This document shows, piece by piece, positions 22,001 through 32,831 of a DNA stretch of 64,000 nt. A program made the position numbers and the translations under genes. This stretch comes from Coix lacryma-jobi var. lacryma-jobi (taxonomy: Eukaryota; Streptophyta; Magnoliopsida; Poales; Poaceae), in NCBI GenBank assembly GCA_009763385.1, contig CM019829.1, forward strand, positions 37,737,705-37,801,704, written 5' to 3'. The notes under the pieces were generated by a model. That model saw nothing but the letters and a program-made list of their open reading frames with translations. It searched no databases and was not told where the DNA came from. Each line of letters opens with the position of its first letter. Position 1 is the first letter of the stretch.

Positions 22001-23088
22001 ACGTGCGCGTGCGATTGCAGACCGGCGGGAGTACAGGCGTGCACCCAGGGCCTGGGCGTGCGCTCGCCGGCGGCGACCACGCGGCGGCAACGAACTGGGA
22101 GCAGTGGGGGACGGTGTGGGGGTCGGTTTGTGGGCGTGCGGGTGCGGCGCGATGTTGCGACTGCGGGCGACAAGCCGGGGACAGGCGGGCAGGAACCATG
22201 CGCGCGGCGCACGCGGCGACGGCGAGCTGCCATGGCCGGGTCCCCCCCCCTACCGGAGAAGATAAACAGTAGCTAGGGTAGGGTTTGACTTTCTGTATTT
22301 TGCAAATTACTCTCAAAAATTGAACTGTGCAGCAAAAACTCAAAACATCAAAGTTGTTCACAAAAATGAGATCTACAACTTTGTCTATATGAACATTTTC
22401 AAATTCCAAATAGTTTTTGAACTATATTTGAAAACAGCAAAGGGAACACTTTTGGAATTTGAATCAATTCAAAATTACTTTTGATTTTACATTGAAACTT
22501 GAAAATCTGTAAATATGAAAGTTGTTCCTTTTGTCAAAACCTACAACTTTGCTATTATACACTTCCTCTGAAACTCATTAGTTTTCAAACAAATTTTGAA
22601 AACCAAAAAGGGGACAAAAGTTGGAGTTTGAATGAATTTGAAATAACTCAAAACTTTGTACTGCAACTTGAAAATTTGTAAATACCAAAGTTGTTTCTCT
22701 TGACCAGATCTACAACTTTGCTTCTTAGACCAACCCCAAATTTTGAATAATATTTGAATTACAAAAGAGGGATAAAATCCAGGGTTTTGGAAATTAGGGT
22801 TTTGCAAAGGAATTTGAAATCTGATTTTAGTTTTTGAACTTTGGTCAACACAACAAAACCTCCATACACCAAAGGAACAAGAAATACGCTAAGCATAGCC
22901 ACAGAGGTGAAATTACTATTTTGCCCCTATAGGAAGGTTGGGGCTTTTAGGTTTTTTTGCAATAGAGGTACTTCACATAAAATGATACACTTAGCAAATA
23001 CATACACATGAAATCATGATCAAGATGCTTAATGATGATAATGATGAAATGTCAAGTTAATTACAGATTAAACACCAGGGGTGTTACA
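19026..23088 (-). repeat. Tekay 3' LTR (left)
   Basis: This 4063-bp LTR begins tgtaacgtaa and ends ggtgttaca. It contains a TATA box on the minus strand (21939-21948), a GC-rich leader-like stretch (21410-22260), and AT-rich outer U3. Open frames of 60-152 codons inside it are repeated in the other LTR and are not supported as genes. Confidence 0.95.
21939..21948 (-). promoter_or_regulatory. TATA box in Tekay 3' LTR
   Basis: The minus strand reads ctataaaaag. The copy in the 5' LTR is 31682-31691. It leaves about 1.1 kb of U3 upstream and a very long R-U5 of about 2.9 kb. Confidence 0.6.
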
Positions 23089-23106
23089 GCCTCCCCCCCT
23101 AAAAAG
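23089..23106 (-). promoter_or_regulatory. Tekay polypurine tract
   Basis: The minus strand reads ctttttaggggggaggc, immediately inside the left LTR. Confidence 0.85.
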
Positions 23107-23158
23107 AAATCTCGCCCCGAGATTCCACGTTTAAGAAGGAAAAAGACAAAACTTACAT

Positions 23159-26100
23159 CTACAGAGTATTGAGAAAGTCGGGATAGTTCTTTGCTAAGAA
23201 GTCTTCTGATTCCCAAGTGGCTTCTTCTTCAGAGTGTTGGTTCCACTGGATCTTGTACCATCTTGTGGTAGTCCTCCGGGTAACACGATCTTTGTGATCC
23301 AACACGCGAACTGGATACTCAGAGTAAGACAGATCAGGTTCTAGCTCAACACCTTCAACTTCAACCACATGCTCGGGCACTCGGAGACACTTCTTGAGTT
23401 GGGAGACGTGAAACACATTATGAACTGCTGAAAGATGATCAGGCAAACTCAGCTTGTAAGCGACCTTGCCACAGCGATCTAGAATCTCAAAGGGGCCAAT
23501 ATAGCGAGGTGCTAATTTCCCTTTAACTCCAAAACGAGTGGCTCCTTTGGTGGGTGAGACCTTTAGATACACATAACCCCCGATCTCAAACTGCAGAGGT
23601 CGACGTCTCTTGTCTGCATAACTTTTCTGTCGAGATTGTGCAATCTTCATATTCTCTTGTATTTGCTTGACTTTCTCTTCCATATCTTGTACTAGGTCAA
23701 CTCCAAAGAGTTCTCTTTCTCCAGGTTCAGACCAACTGAGAGGTGTACGACAACGACGACCGTACAGTGCTTCAAAGGGTGCCATCTTGATGCTTTCTTG
23801 ATAACTGTTATTATATGAGAATTCTGCCAAGGGCAAACAATTATCCCAAGTATCTGCAAAGGTGAGCACACAGGCTCTCAACATATCCTCCAATACTTGG
23901 TTGACTCGCTCAGTTTGCCCATCTGTTTGTGGATGATATGCTGTACTATGCAAGAGCTTGGTTCCAAGTGAGGCATGGAACGCTTTCCAAAACTTTGCGA
24001 CAAACTGGGTACCACGATCAGAGATGATGCTCTTGGGTATGCCATGGAGTTTGACTATGTTGTTCTTGTACAAAGCGGCATATGTGGGAACAGTGTAGCT
24101 GGTTTTCATTGGCAGGAAGTGAGCTTGCTTTGTGAGACGATCCACGATTACCCAGATGGAATCATAACCCTTTTGGGTCTTGGGCAGCCCATTTATGAAA
24201 TCCATACTGATATCGTCCCATTTCCAGGCAGGTACAGGTAAGGGTTGTAGCTCTCCTCCAGGCTTCATGTGCACAGCCTTGACCTTCTGACAAGTATCAC
24301 AGCGAGCGACATAGCGAGCGATTTCGATCTTCATCTTTGTCCACCAGAACCTTTGTTTCAAGTCCTGGTACATCTTGTTGTTGCCGGGGTGGATAGAGAA
24401 TCTAGTTAAGTGTGCTTCATCAAGGATTAACTGTCTCAATTCAGGCACTTTAGGAACTACTAACCGATTCTTGAACCATACCACTCCCTCGTCATCAATC
24501 CTGAAGCAATTAGCCTTTCCGGCTTGGACCTTTTCGAGAATGTGCTTGATTCTAGGGTTATCTTTTTGTGCAGCAATGACCTGTTCTTTGATAGAGGTCT
24601 CTATCCTGACATTACTCAGAGTTCCTTGTGGTACCATTTCAATACCCATCCTTTCAAGATCATGGCACAAGGAAAGATCATAGGGCTTCGTTGTCAGACA
24701 GGTGCAGTATGACTTGCGACTGAGGGCATCGGCGACTATATTCGCCTTACCAGGATGGTAATGCACTTCGATATCATAATCCTTGATTAACTCAAGCCAT
24801 CTTCGCTGCCTCATGTTCAACTCTTCTTGAGTGAAGATATACTTCAGGCTCTTATGATCGGTGTACACATTGCAGGCACTGCCCAACAGATAATGACGCC
24901 ATATCTTCAAAGCATGTACCACTGCTGCTAACTCAAGGTCATGGGTTGGATAATTCTCCTCATGTCGCTTAAGCTGCCGTGAGGCATAAGCGATCACTCG
25001 ACCTTCTTGCATCAAAACACAACCCAAACCAATACCAGATGCATCACAGTATACATCAAAGGGTTTCTCGATATCTGGTTGAGCTAGGACTGGTGATGTA
25101 GTTAACAGTTTCTTCAAGGCTTGAAAAGCTTGCTCGCAGGCTGGTGACCAAACAAAATCCACGGAATTCTTCAACAACTCTGTGATAGGCTTGGCAACTC
25201 TGGAGAAATCTGGGATGAAACGACGATAGTATCCAGCCATTCCCATGAAGCTGCGAACTTCGCGGACAGTGGTAGGTGGCTTCCAATCCAAGATATCTGC
25301 CACTTTTCCAGGGTCAACTGACACACCTTCAGCGGACAGGACATGACCAAGGAATTGAATTTGATCTAGCCAGAATTCACATTTACTGAACTTGGCATAC
25401 AGCTGGTGATCTCTGAGACGAGAGAGAACAACACGAAGATGTTTGGCATGATCTTCAGGAGTTCTTGAATAAACAAGGATGTCGTCAATGAACACGACTA
25501 CAAATTTATCGAGCTCTGGCATGAACACAGAGTTCATGAGATACATGAAATGAGCGGGGGCATTGGTCAAGCCAAAAGACATGACCAAGTACTCATATAG
25601 GCCGTATCTGGTGGTGAAAGCTGTTTTGGGAATGTCTTCTGGACGGATTTTTATTTGGTGATAGCCAGATCTGAGGTCGATCTTGGAAAACACTCTGGCT
25701 CCAGATAACTGGTCAAACAGAAGATCAATGTGAGGCAAGGGATATTTATTTTTGATGGTGACCTCGTTGAGCGGGCGATAGTCAACGCACAGACGAAGGC
25801 TTTTGTCCTTCTTCTTCACAAAGATAGCAGGACAGCCCCAAGGAGATGAACTTGGGCGAATGAGACCCTTGTCCAATAGCTCTTGCAATTGGATCTTCAG
25901 CTCTGCCAACTCTCTGGGAGGCATTCGATAAGCTCTACGGGATATAGGAGCAGTCCCGGGCTTTAGCTCTATAGCAAACTCAACATCACGGTCGGGAGGT
26001 AGACCAGGTAGATCTTCTGGGAAGACATCAGGGAACTCGCAGACCACGGGGATATCCCGGATCCCTTGATCATAGGTAGCATTTAGCTGTGTAGTAGCTG

Positions 26101-27625
26101 GTTTTGAAGGCATAGGAAGTTGGAGAAAGAGTTTGGAGGTACTGTTAGGAATATCCACTCTCACAACTCTATTCAAGATGTCTATCATGGCTTTATACTG
26201 ACACATCCAATTCATGCCTAAGATGATATCTATCTCTTGATCGCGCAGTACTATCATGGTGGTAGGAAAAACATGTTCCCCCAACATTACTGGTATACTG
26301 CGGACCACTTCCTTAGTATTTATCCGTCCTCCAGGCGAAAGTATGCAAAAACTTTCTTTTAACTCCCCCATGGGTAACTCATGCTTGATGACAAAAGTGC
26401 GACTGATGAAGGAATGCGATGCACCAGAATCAAACAAGACGACTGCAGGATGATTGGCAACAGGGAACCTACCGAGCATGACGGGCTCTCCTTCTGGGAT
26501 GTTACTGGCGGTGGTGAAGTAGACTTGCCCATGCTTCCTGACAAGCTTGCCCTTCTGGACGTGCTGCTGCGGTGCACGGTGCTGCTGCTGCTGTGATCCT
26601 CCAGGGCCTTTCTGTGCATACTGGGTATTCTTCTTGGGTTTTGGGCACTCGCGAGCCCAGTGACCAACTTGGCCACAGTTGTAGCATGGAAGGTTGTAAG
26701 CTGTTTGTGGGGTGGTGACACGAACACCTGGGGCGTTCGGCTGAGTGGCACTTTGCTGGTTGGCATTATGGGTGGTGGCTGCGGTACGAACGACCACTTG
26801 CTGATGGGGGTATGGGGCACGGTTTTGATGGTGACTGGGGTGGTAGATGACTCTTGGGCGCTTATGGTTGCTGGAGAAACTGCTAGACCCAGCCTTCTTC
26901 TTCTTCTTCTCTTCCTGATACTGGCGGTTGCTTTCCTCGAAAGCAACAGCACGGTCAACGACATCATGGTAGGATCCGTTCAGGTTGTTGGACAGACCTC
27001 TATGAATCTTAGGGTGCAGACCCCTGAGAAAACAATCTCTCTTCTTTTCCTCTGCGTTGACATAGTCGGAGGCATACTGGCTGAGGTGATTGAATTGTCC
27101 CACGTACTGCATGACAGTGGAATCTTTCTGTTGCAGGGCCAAGAACTGATCCAACTTCATTCTCATCAATCCCGAAGGGATGTGATGTGCTCTGAAAGCG
27201 GTGCGGAACTCTTCCCAGGTCAGCTGGTGACCTTCAGGCTGGGCAGCCAACAGGTTGGCGTACCAGGCACTTGCGGGACCACGGAGCTGCTGTGAAGCGA
27301 ACCGAGGCTTCTGGATCTCTGTACAGCGCAGGAGACTGAACTTCTGTTCCATGGTGCGTAACCAGTCGTCAGCCTCGAGAGGTTCATCGGCCTTTGTGAA
27401 GACTGGTGGTCGTGTTTCAGTGAAGTCCACATAGGTGGTCTCTTGGTTGTGGCGACCACGGTGTCCAACATTCTGCTGTCCTTGGTTTTGAGCCATTAGG
27501 TTAGCAGCGGCGGCCAGGGCTGCAATGGCATCTGCCAGGGTAGCTGGTACAGGCGGAGGGTTTGGGATGCGGTCATCAGCACCTCCGGCTCCGGCACGGG
27601 TGTTCACAGGCATCTGTATAAGCAA
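23159..27625 (-). CDS. Tekay gag-pol polyprotein with chromodomain
   Basis: One uninterrupted frame of 1488 codons; the likely start is the second methionine (MPVNTRAG). Gag occupies about residues 60-300, with a CCHC knuckle at 314-327 (CYNCGQVGHWAREC). Protease has DSGAS at 399-403. RT spans about 590-770 with FIDD at 712-715. RNase H has D861, E898, D923 and D966. The integrase zinc motif uses H1072, H1079, C1109 and C1112, and its core has D1142, D1203 and E1239 (35 residues between the last two, as in DD35E). The C-terminus (about 1437-1480, WYKIQWNQ, EEATWE) is a chromodomain, which directs integration into heterochromatin in this clade. No frame damage was found, so the protein could be functional. 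Confidence 0.92.
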   Translation of the reverse strand: MLIQMPVNTRAGAGGADDRIPNPPPVPATLADAIAALAAAANLMAQNQGQQNVGHRGRHNQETTYVDFTETRPPVFTKADEPLEADDWLRTMEQKFSLLRCTEIQKPRFASQQLRGPASAWYANLLAAQPEGHQLTWEEFRTAFRAHHIPSGLMRMKLDQFLALQQKDSTVMQYVGQFNHLSQYASDYVNAEEKKRDCFLRGLHPKIHRGLSNNLNGSYHDVVDRAVAFEESNRQYQEEKKKKKAGSSSFSSNHKRPRVIYHPSHHQNRAPYPHQQVVVRTAATTHNANQQSATQPNAPGVRVTTPQTAYNLPCYNCGQVGHWARECPKPKKNTQYAQKGPGGSQQQQHRAPQQHVQKGKLVRKHGQVYFTTASNIPEGEPVMLGRFPVANHPAVVLFDSGASHSFISRTFVIKHELPMGELKESFCILSPGGRINTKEVVRSIPVMLGEHVFPTTMIVLRDQEIDIILGMNWMCQYKAMIDILNRVVRVDIPNSTSKLFLQLPMPSKPATTQLNATYDQGIRDIPVVCEFPDVFPEDLPGLPPDRDVEFAIELKPGTAPISRRAYRMPPRELAELKIQLQELLDKGLIRPSSSPWGCPAIFVKKKDKSLRLCVDYRPLNEVTIKNKYPLPHIDLLFDQLSGARVFSKIDLRSGYHQIKIRPEDIPKTAFTTRYGLYEYLVMSFGLTNAPAHFMYLMNSVFMPELDKFVVVFIDDILVYSRTPEDHAKHLRVVLSRLRDHQLYAKFSKCEFWLDQIQFLGHVLSAEGVSVDPGKVADILDWKPPTTVREVRSFMGMAGYYRRFIPDFSRVAKPITELLKNSVDFVWSPACEQAFQALKKLLTTSPVLAQPDIEKPFDVYCDASGIGLGCVLMQEGRVIAYASRQLKRHEENYPTHDLELAAVVHALKIWRHYLLGSACNVYTDHKSLKYIFTQEELNMRQRRWLELIKDYDIEVHYHPGKANIVADALSRKSYCTCLTTKPYDLSLCHDLERMGIEMVPQGTLSNVRIETSIKEQVIAAQKDNPRIKHILEKVQAGKANCFRIDDEGVVWFKNRLVVPKVPELRQLILDEAHLTRFSIHPGNNKMYQDLKQRFWWTKMKIEIARYVARCDTCQKVKAVHMKPGGELQPLPVPAWKWDDISMDFINGLPKTQKGYDSIWVIVDRLTKQAHFLPMKTSYTVPTYAALYKNNIVKLHGIPKSIISDRGTQFVAKFWKAFHASLGTKLLHSTAYHPQTDGQTERVNQVLEDMLRACVLTFADTWDNCLPLAEFSYNNSYQESIKMAPFEALYGRRCRTPLSWSEPGERELFGVDLVQDMEEKVKQIQENMKIAQSRQKSYADKRRRPLQFEIGGYVYLKVSPTKGATRFGVKGKLAPRYIGPFEILDRCGKVAYKLSLPDHLSAVHNVFHVSQLKKCLRVPEHVVEVEGVELEPDLSYSEYPVRVLDHKDRVTRRTTTRWYKIQWNQHSEEEATWESEDFLAKNYPDFLNTL

Positions 27626-27848
27626 CTTTGGAACTCAGCATACAAAGATTGATTTTGAACGAAACTGACTGATAAGATTCATAGATGCAAGGGTAGATAA
27701 CTGATACAGAGGTTCGACAGATAACCACAGACTGACAAAGGAAAGGTACAAGACAAGATACAAACTCGGCTAGACAGAAGACCAACTAACGCCCCAAACC
27801 TAGACTTAAGGCTTTAGGTAAGCAGATGGTACAGACACAAGGAGTCTA

Positions 27849-28454
27849 GTCATCATCGATGAAGATCAACTCTTCGTCATCATCATCATCCTCGATGATA
27901 AGCTCAGGCTCTTCCTCCTCATCTTCATCTTCAACGTGGACATCTTCTGCAGGTTCCACTTCTTCATTCTGGCCTGGCTCATGCTCCACTTCAGGTTCCT
28001 CCACGACTCCGTCCTCAGGTTCTTCCATAACCGGGGGTACCAAGGGGTGGAGTTGATCATGCAGCTGATGCACTTCCTCATGAAGCATATCATTGTACTG
28101 CTCAATCTAGGCGGTGTATTGCTGCAGTCCATGGAGCTGGGCTCTGGTGACATCCTCTCGGATCCATGTTGCATCACGCTGCTGGATAGCGCGAACCGTG
28201 TTCCGGTTGGCCTGTTCCAGGGAAGCTCGTGCCTCATAAAACTCCATGCGGGAAAGGTAGAAGTCATGCTCCATGTTCTCCATTTCAGCCTTCAGATTCT
28301 TGATTTCCTCCTTCAGCTGCTTGCGGGTGCGGCGGGCAAAGCGACGACCATTGGAGGATTCTCCAGTCTCTTCTCCGGTGCGTGGCGCCAGCTGGTGACG
28401 CGGCACACCGTTTGGTCCAGTCGACTTGCGGGCAGTCCGCTTGATGATGGCCAT
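27849..28454 (-). pseudogene. Extra ORF upstream of Tekay gag, split by an in-frame TAG
   Basis: Between the primer binding site and gag lies a frame of about 202 codons on the coding strand. It begins MAIIKRTARKSTGPNG. A basic N-terminus is followed by a coiled-coil-like stretch (RKQLKEEIKNLKAEMENMEHD). An amber codon sits at 28107-28109, and the same frame resumes with a strongly acidic tail (many D/E to 27849). Without the stop it would be one protein. I do not recognise the family. It could be an accessory protein, an N-terminal leader, or captured DNA. Read-through or simple decay would both explain the stop. Confidence 0.5.
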
Positions 28455-28753
28455 ATCTGGATAAGAGGTTATAGATGAGAAAGGCTAGCAAGAAAAAGGT
28501 ATAGACACACTAACCCCAACGAACTCTTTTATATACTTAAGTGAATGTGACATGATGCTTGAATCGTTCCTACGGAACAAGGCAATGCAACTACTAAGGT
28601 AAGGTACATAGGGCTTATACAAGTTGTCTTGCTACTAGTTGCCAAAGACAAGATGAGATGAGAGAGGCAATTTGGACTCAAAATAGTCAAGTTTAGTTTT
28701 TGTTAAAAACATTTTGAAGTTTTCGCAAAAAGATCGCGACGTCATAGTGAGAT

Positions 28754-28765
28754 GCTCCGATACCA
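28754..28765 (-). promoter_or_regulatory. Tekay primer binding site (initiator tRNA-Met type)
   Basis: The minus strand reads tggtatcggagc, three bases inside the 5' LTR. This matches the common plant site tggtatcagagc with one change, complementary to the 3' end of initiator tRNA-Met. Confidence 0.85.
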
Positions 28766-28768
28766 TTC

Positions 28769-31700
28769 TGTAACGTAACGGCCCTAATCCCATGGCCCAC
28801 TGACCACCGTCAACCACTGACAGTCGATCCGTACAGCCAAGAGATTACGACCTGTTCCGCTACTGGGCTACATCAGTGCCCGTTGTCCGCAGGATCATCT
28901 CACAATTCAGTTACAATCTCTTTAACATTTTGACAAATAACATCGGAGTAAATAGCGGAAGACTTAGATAACAATAGTTTTACAAACCAGGGTTCAACAT
29001 AAAATTTAAATGAAGTTATTCCAGACCATAGTTCAAATAGATAGAGTTGGCAGAGTAGCATATGACAACAACTTAAAGATACATCACCCAGCCCGAGGGT
29101 GAATAATCACTCATCGGCCTCATCGGCCTCCTCCTGAACAACAGTCACACAGCAGGGTCCAAGGCATACTGAGGGATCTGCCATACCTGCAACTTGGGTA
29201 ATAAAACCCTGAGTACAAAGGTACTCAACAAGACTTACCCGACTAAAGAAAAAGGGAGAAGACTCAGGAATGAAGGCTTAGGGTAGTCAAGGTAAGCCTC
29301 AAGCAAGATCAAGTATTTTGCAGAAAAACATTTTTTGTAAACCTCATTTTATTTTGGAAAGATTCAGTATCCCTCAATTCTTCATCATTCATGATTCATT
29401 TTACATTTCAAAACATTCCTAGTTGAGAACCACTCTCCGTTGACAGTCAGTGGACCAAGTCTCCATAACCGAGGAGCAACGTTAATCCGGATAAATAATA
29501 CTCAGCTGAGGATCCCTACCCACACTGCATATGTAGCACCCAAGCTTGCATATGCCAACTCGTCTTCCACGATTCCTCCATTATTGGGCCCGGTCCTACG
29601 CCACCCGGAAGTACAGTACACCACTCCAATCCGGGACTCTAACCCACGTGGGTACATGCTACTTCCGCCATCTCTCCACTCCCAGTGCGCGGTTGTCGGT
29701 CCAATAATGGATTTCTCGGAGCCAGAGCTTTCCGTAGTATGTGAATAGTTGCAAGTCCTGCCCAGCAGGCCCCCATACGGATGGTCCCTAATTTTCCAGC
29801 CAGCAACTGTGCCTTGGTTATATCTCACCCAAGCGCAACAGTCCTGTCAGTTTTTCAACCCGTCCCGGTCGGTGTCAACTGTCGAGTCCCGGACTACGAC
29901 ATGACGGCACCGTACGCAAGGACAACCTCTCCTTCCCATTGACTAAGTACGGATCAGATACTTAGCCAATAGTGGGAGTAAACCAGAAATTCCCATAAAT
30001 ATTCTTAAGTGATCACACTTTTGAAATTGGCATTTTTATTGCAAATCTATTGTATAGCATTGCTAAGCATTTTGCAACTAGTTTTTGAAAGCAGGTATCG
30101 GGTGTATCAGTGGTCAAGGTAGATAATGCATCAGATAGGATTTCACTCAACTCCTATCAACCTAATGCAATAGTTTAAATAAACATTTAAGAAAAACTTT
30201 ATAAAAGCAAGGAAGGGTTTAAATGCACCGGGGCTTGCCTTGAATGGCAAAAAGGACGGACTCGGGGTTGGAGTAGGTGTCGGAGCTCGGGGTCGCCTCG
30301 GGGACAGATCCTTCGGTGGCTACCTCGACTTCAGGTCCTTCTTCCTCGGTCACTATACGTATGCAATGATGCATGCACATGAGTATGCTATCATGAACAA
30401 AAAGCATAGGACACAACTAGGGTAAAGCTAAGTGGGATCATGGACATAAACTTACTTATCATTTTTAAGCAATATTAGTCAACCCTACTAGGCAACTTTC
30501 ATTAAACCTAAACAAAAGTCATGCATGGCATCTCAAACATCATAGACCAGATGGGTGGGGGTCTATGAACATCAAACAATCCAAAAAGGTCACATCACAA
30601 GACATTCAACACTAACCCTAATCATTTTCCTATTTTTCTTAATTATTTAAAAAGGTCATTTTATGAAGGTGCTCCAAAAATTACCAAATTAATCTCATAA
30701 GTTCATTATGGTACAAGTATATGGCAAAACAAATTTCATAATTTTTGGAGGTCATTAAGGTGCTCAATTAAATCTAGAGATTAATTAACAAAAGTCACTA
30801 TTCAAGAATTAAAATAAAAGCCCAAAAATCAACTTGTTCCAAAAGACTTTAAAATTTCACCAGAGACTTGTAATGGCATAAGGAGCTCACAAAAACTTAT
30901 CTCATAATTTTTGGAGTTATAAATCTTTTTCTAAAAATCCAAAACCATCCATTTATTAATTAAATGGGAGATTTTTCATTTTCAAATTCTTGCAGAAAGG
31001 TCAAGTTTCATATTTTTATAAAATACTTCAAGGTACAAAGAGTCTATCCTCAAAATTTCAGAATTTTTGAAGCAACACAGAAAATCACCCAAAAATATGA
31101 AATTTCAGCACTGTTTAAAAAAAACTGGAAAAAGAAAAACGGCACTGTTCTTCTCCTCCCCGCGCTCGCCGGCGACCAGACGGCGGCGCGACGATGTTCC
31201 GACCACGGTAGAGGCTCGCGAGCGAAACCAAGCACATGGGGAGGATCAGGAGCTCACCGGCGACCGATGACGCGCGGTGGCGAGGCGAGGGGACGGTCGG
31301 AGCTAGGAAGTCGACGGAGGCGGGCTTGTCGGCGGACCGAACGGCGGCGAACTGGCGTTCCGGCGTTCCTGAGCAACAACAGCGACCACCGAGGAACGGT
31401 TAGATGCGCAAGATCATGAGGAACACAAGATGATCCTCGGGAAAGACAGCGCAGGACCAAGAACGGCGAATTTTACGAACCCGAGTTCACCGGCGATTTA
31501 CCGGCGATGAGGAAGATGGGGTTACGCCGGGCAATATAGCGCGGCGGAGGTGAAATTGAGAGGTGGGGAAGCTACACGAGCTCAAGGCGAAGCTTTTGGG
31601 CTAGCTGGGAGAGAAGCGGAGGCTCTGGCTTGCTCTGGCCACGGTGGCGGAGGCGGTGAGAGCTTCGGCTCACCGGCGACCCTTTTTATAGGCGCGGACG

Positions 31701-32830
31701 GAGCGGTAGGGATCACGGGATGGAGTGGAAAAGCTCGGCCAAGACGTGCGCGTGCGATTGCAGACCGGCGGGAGTACAGGCGTGCACCCAGGGCCTGGGC
31801 GTGCGCTCGCCGGCGGCGACCACGCGGCGGCAACGAACTGGGAGCAGTGGGGGACGGTGTGGGGGTCGGTTTGTGGGCGTGCGGGTGCGGCGCGATGTTG
31901 CGACTGCGGGCGACAAGCCGGGGACAGGCGGGCAGGAACCATGCGCGCGGCGCACGCGGCGACGGCGAGCTGCCATGGCCGGGTCCCCCCCCTACCGGAG
32001 AAGATAAACAGTAGCTAGGGTAGGGTTTGACTTTCTGTATTTTGCAAATTACTCTCAAAAATTGAACTGTGCAGCAAAAACTCAAAACATCAAAGTTGTT
32101 CACAAAAATGAGATATACAACTTTGTCTATATGAACATTTTCAAATTCCAAATAGTTTTTGAACTATATTTGAAAACAGCAAAGGGAACACTTTTGGAAT
32201 TTGAATCAATTCAAAATTACTTTTGATTTTACATTGAAACTTGAAAATCTGTAAATATGAAAGTTGTTCCTTTTGTCAAAACCTACAACTTTGCTATTAT
32301 ACACTTCCTCTGAAACTCATTAGTTTTCAAACAAATTTTGAAAACCAAAAAGGGGACAAAAGTTGGAGTTTGAATGAATTTGAAATAACTCAAAACTTTG
32401 TACTGCAACTTGAAAATTTGTAAATACCAAAGTTGTTTCTCTTGACCAGATCTACAACTTTGCTTCTTGGACCAACCCCAAATTTTGAATAATATTTGAA
32501 TTACAAAAGAGGGATAAAATCCAGGGTTTTGGAAATCAGGGTTTTGCAAAGGAATTTGAAATCTGATTTTAGTTTTTGAACTTTGGTCAACACAACAAAA
32601 CCTCCATACACCAAAGGAACAAGAAATACACTAAGCATAGCCACAGAGGTGAAATTACTGTTTTGCCCCTATAGGAAGGTTAGGGCTTTTAGGTTTTTTT
32701 GCAATAGAGGTACTTCACATAAAATGATACACTTAGCAAATACATACACATGAAATCATGATCAAGATGCTTAATGATGATAATGATGAAATGTCAAGTT
32801 AATTACAGATTAAACACCAGGGGTGTTACA
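28769..32830 (-). repeat. Tekay 5' LTR (right)
   Basis: This LTR is 4062 bp, one base shorter than its partner because of a C-run difference near 31986. It has the same ends as the left LTR. It holds the working promoter of the element (TATA 31682-31691, minus strand). Confidence 0.95.
31682..31691 (-). promoter_or_regulatory. TATA box in Tekay 5' LTR
   Basis: The minus strand reads ctataaaaag, the likely core promoter for gag-pol transcription toward lower coordinates. Confidence 0.6.
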
Positions 32831-32831
32831 G

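Larger units (their letters stand above)
19026..32830 (-). mobile_element. Tekay-type chromovirus, apparently complete
   Basis: This minus-strand element of 13.8 kb has two nearly identical LTRs of about 4.06 kb, a primer binding site, a polypurine tract, one long gag-pol ORF and an extra upstream ORF with one stop. By eye the LTRs differ at about nine sites plus one base in a C run, making it the youngest datable insertion here. All catalytic residues checked in protease, RT, RNase H and integrase are present, and a chromodomain-like C-terminus is visible. Very long LTRs and this domain order fit the Tekay/Del clade. Only a single duplicated base (g) is seen at the insertion site instead of five. 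Confidence 0.9.

Noticed and set aside
21221..22276. Several open frames of 60-160 codons in the GC-rich part of the Tekay LTR
   Set aside because: Both strands and several frames are open because of GC-rich composition. They lie in the leader region of the LTR, and one C-run difference changes the frames between the two copies.
23975..27295. Plus-strand frames of 60-211 codons opposite the Tekay gag-pol
   Set aside because: They are shadows of the 1488-codon minus-strand polyprotein.
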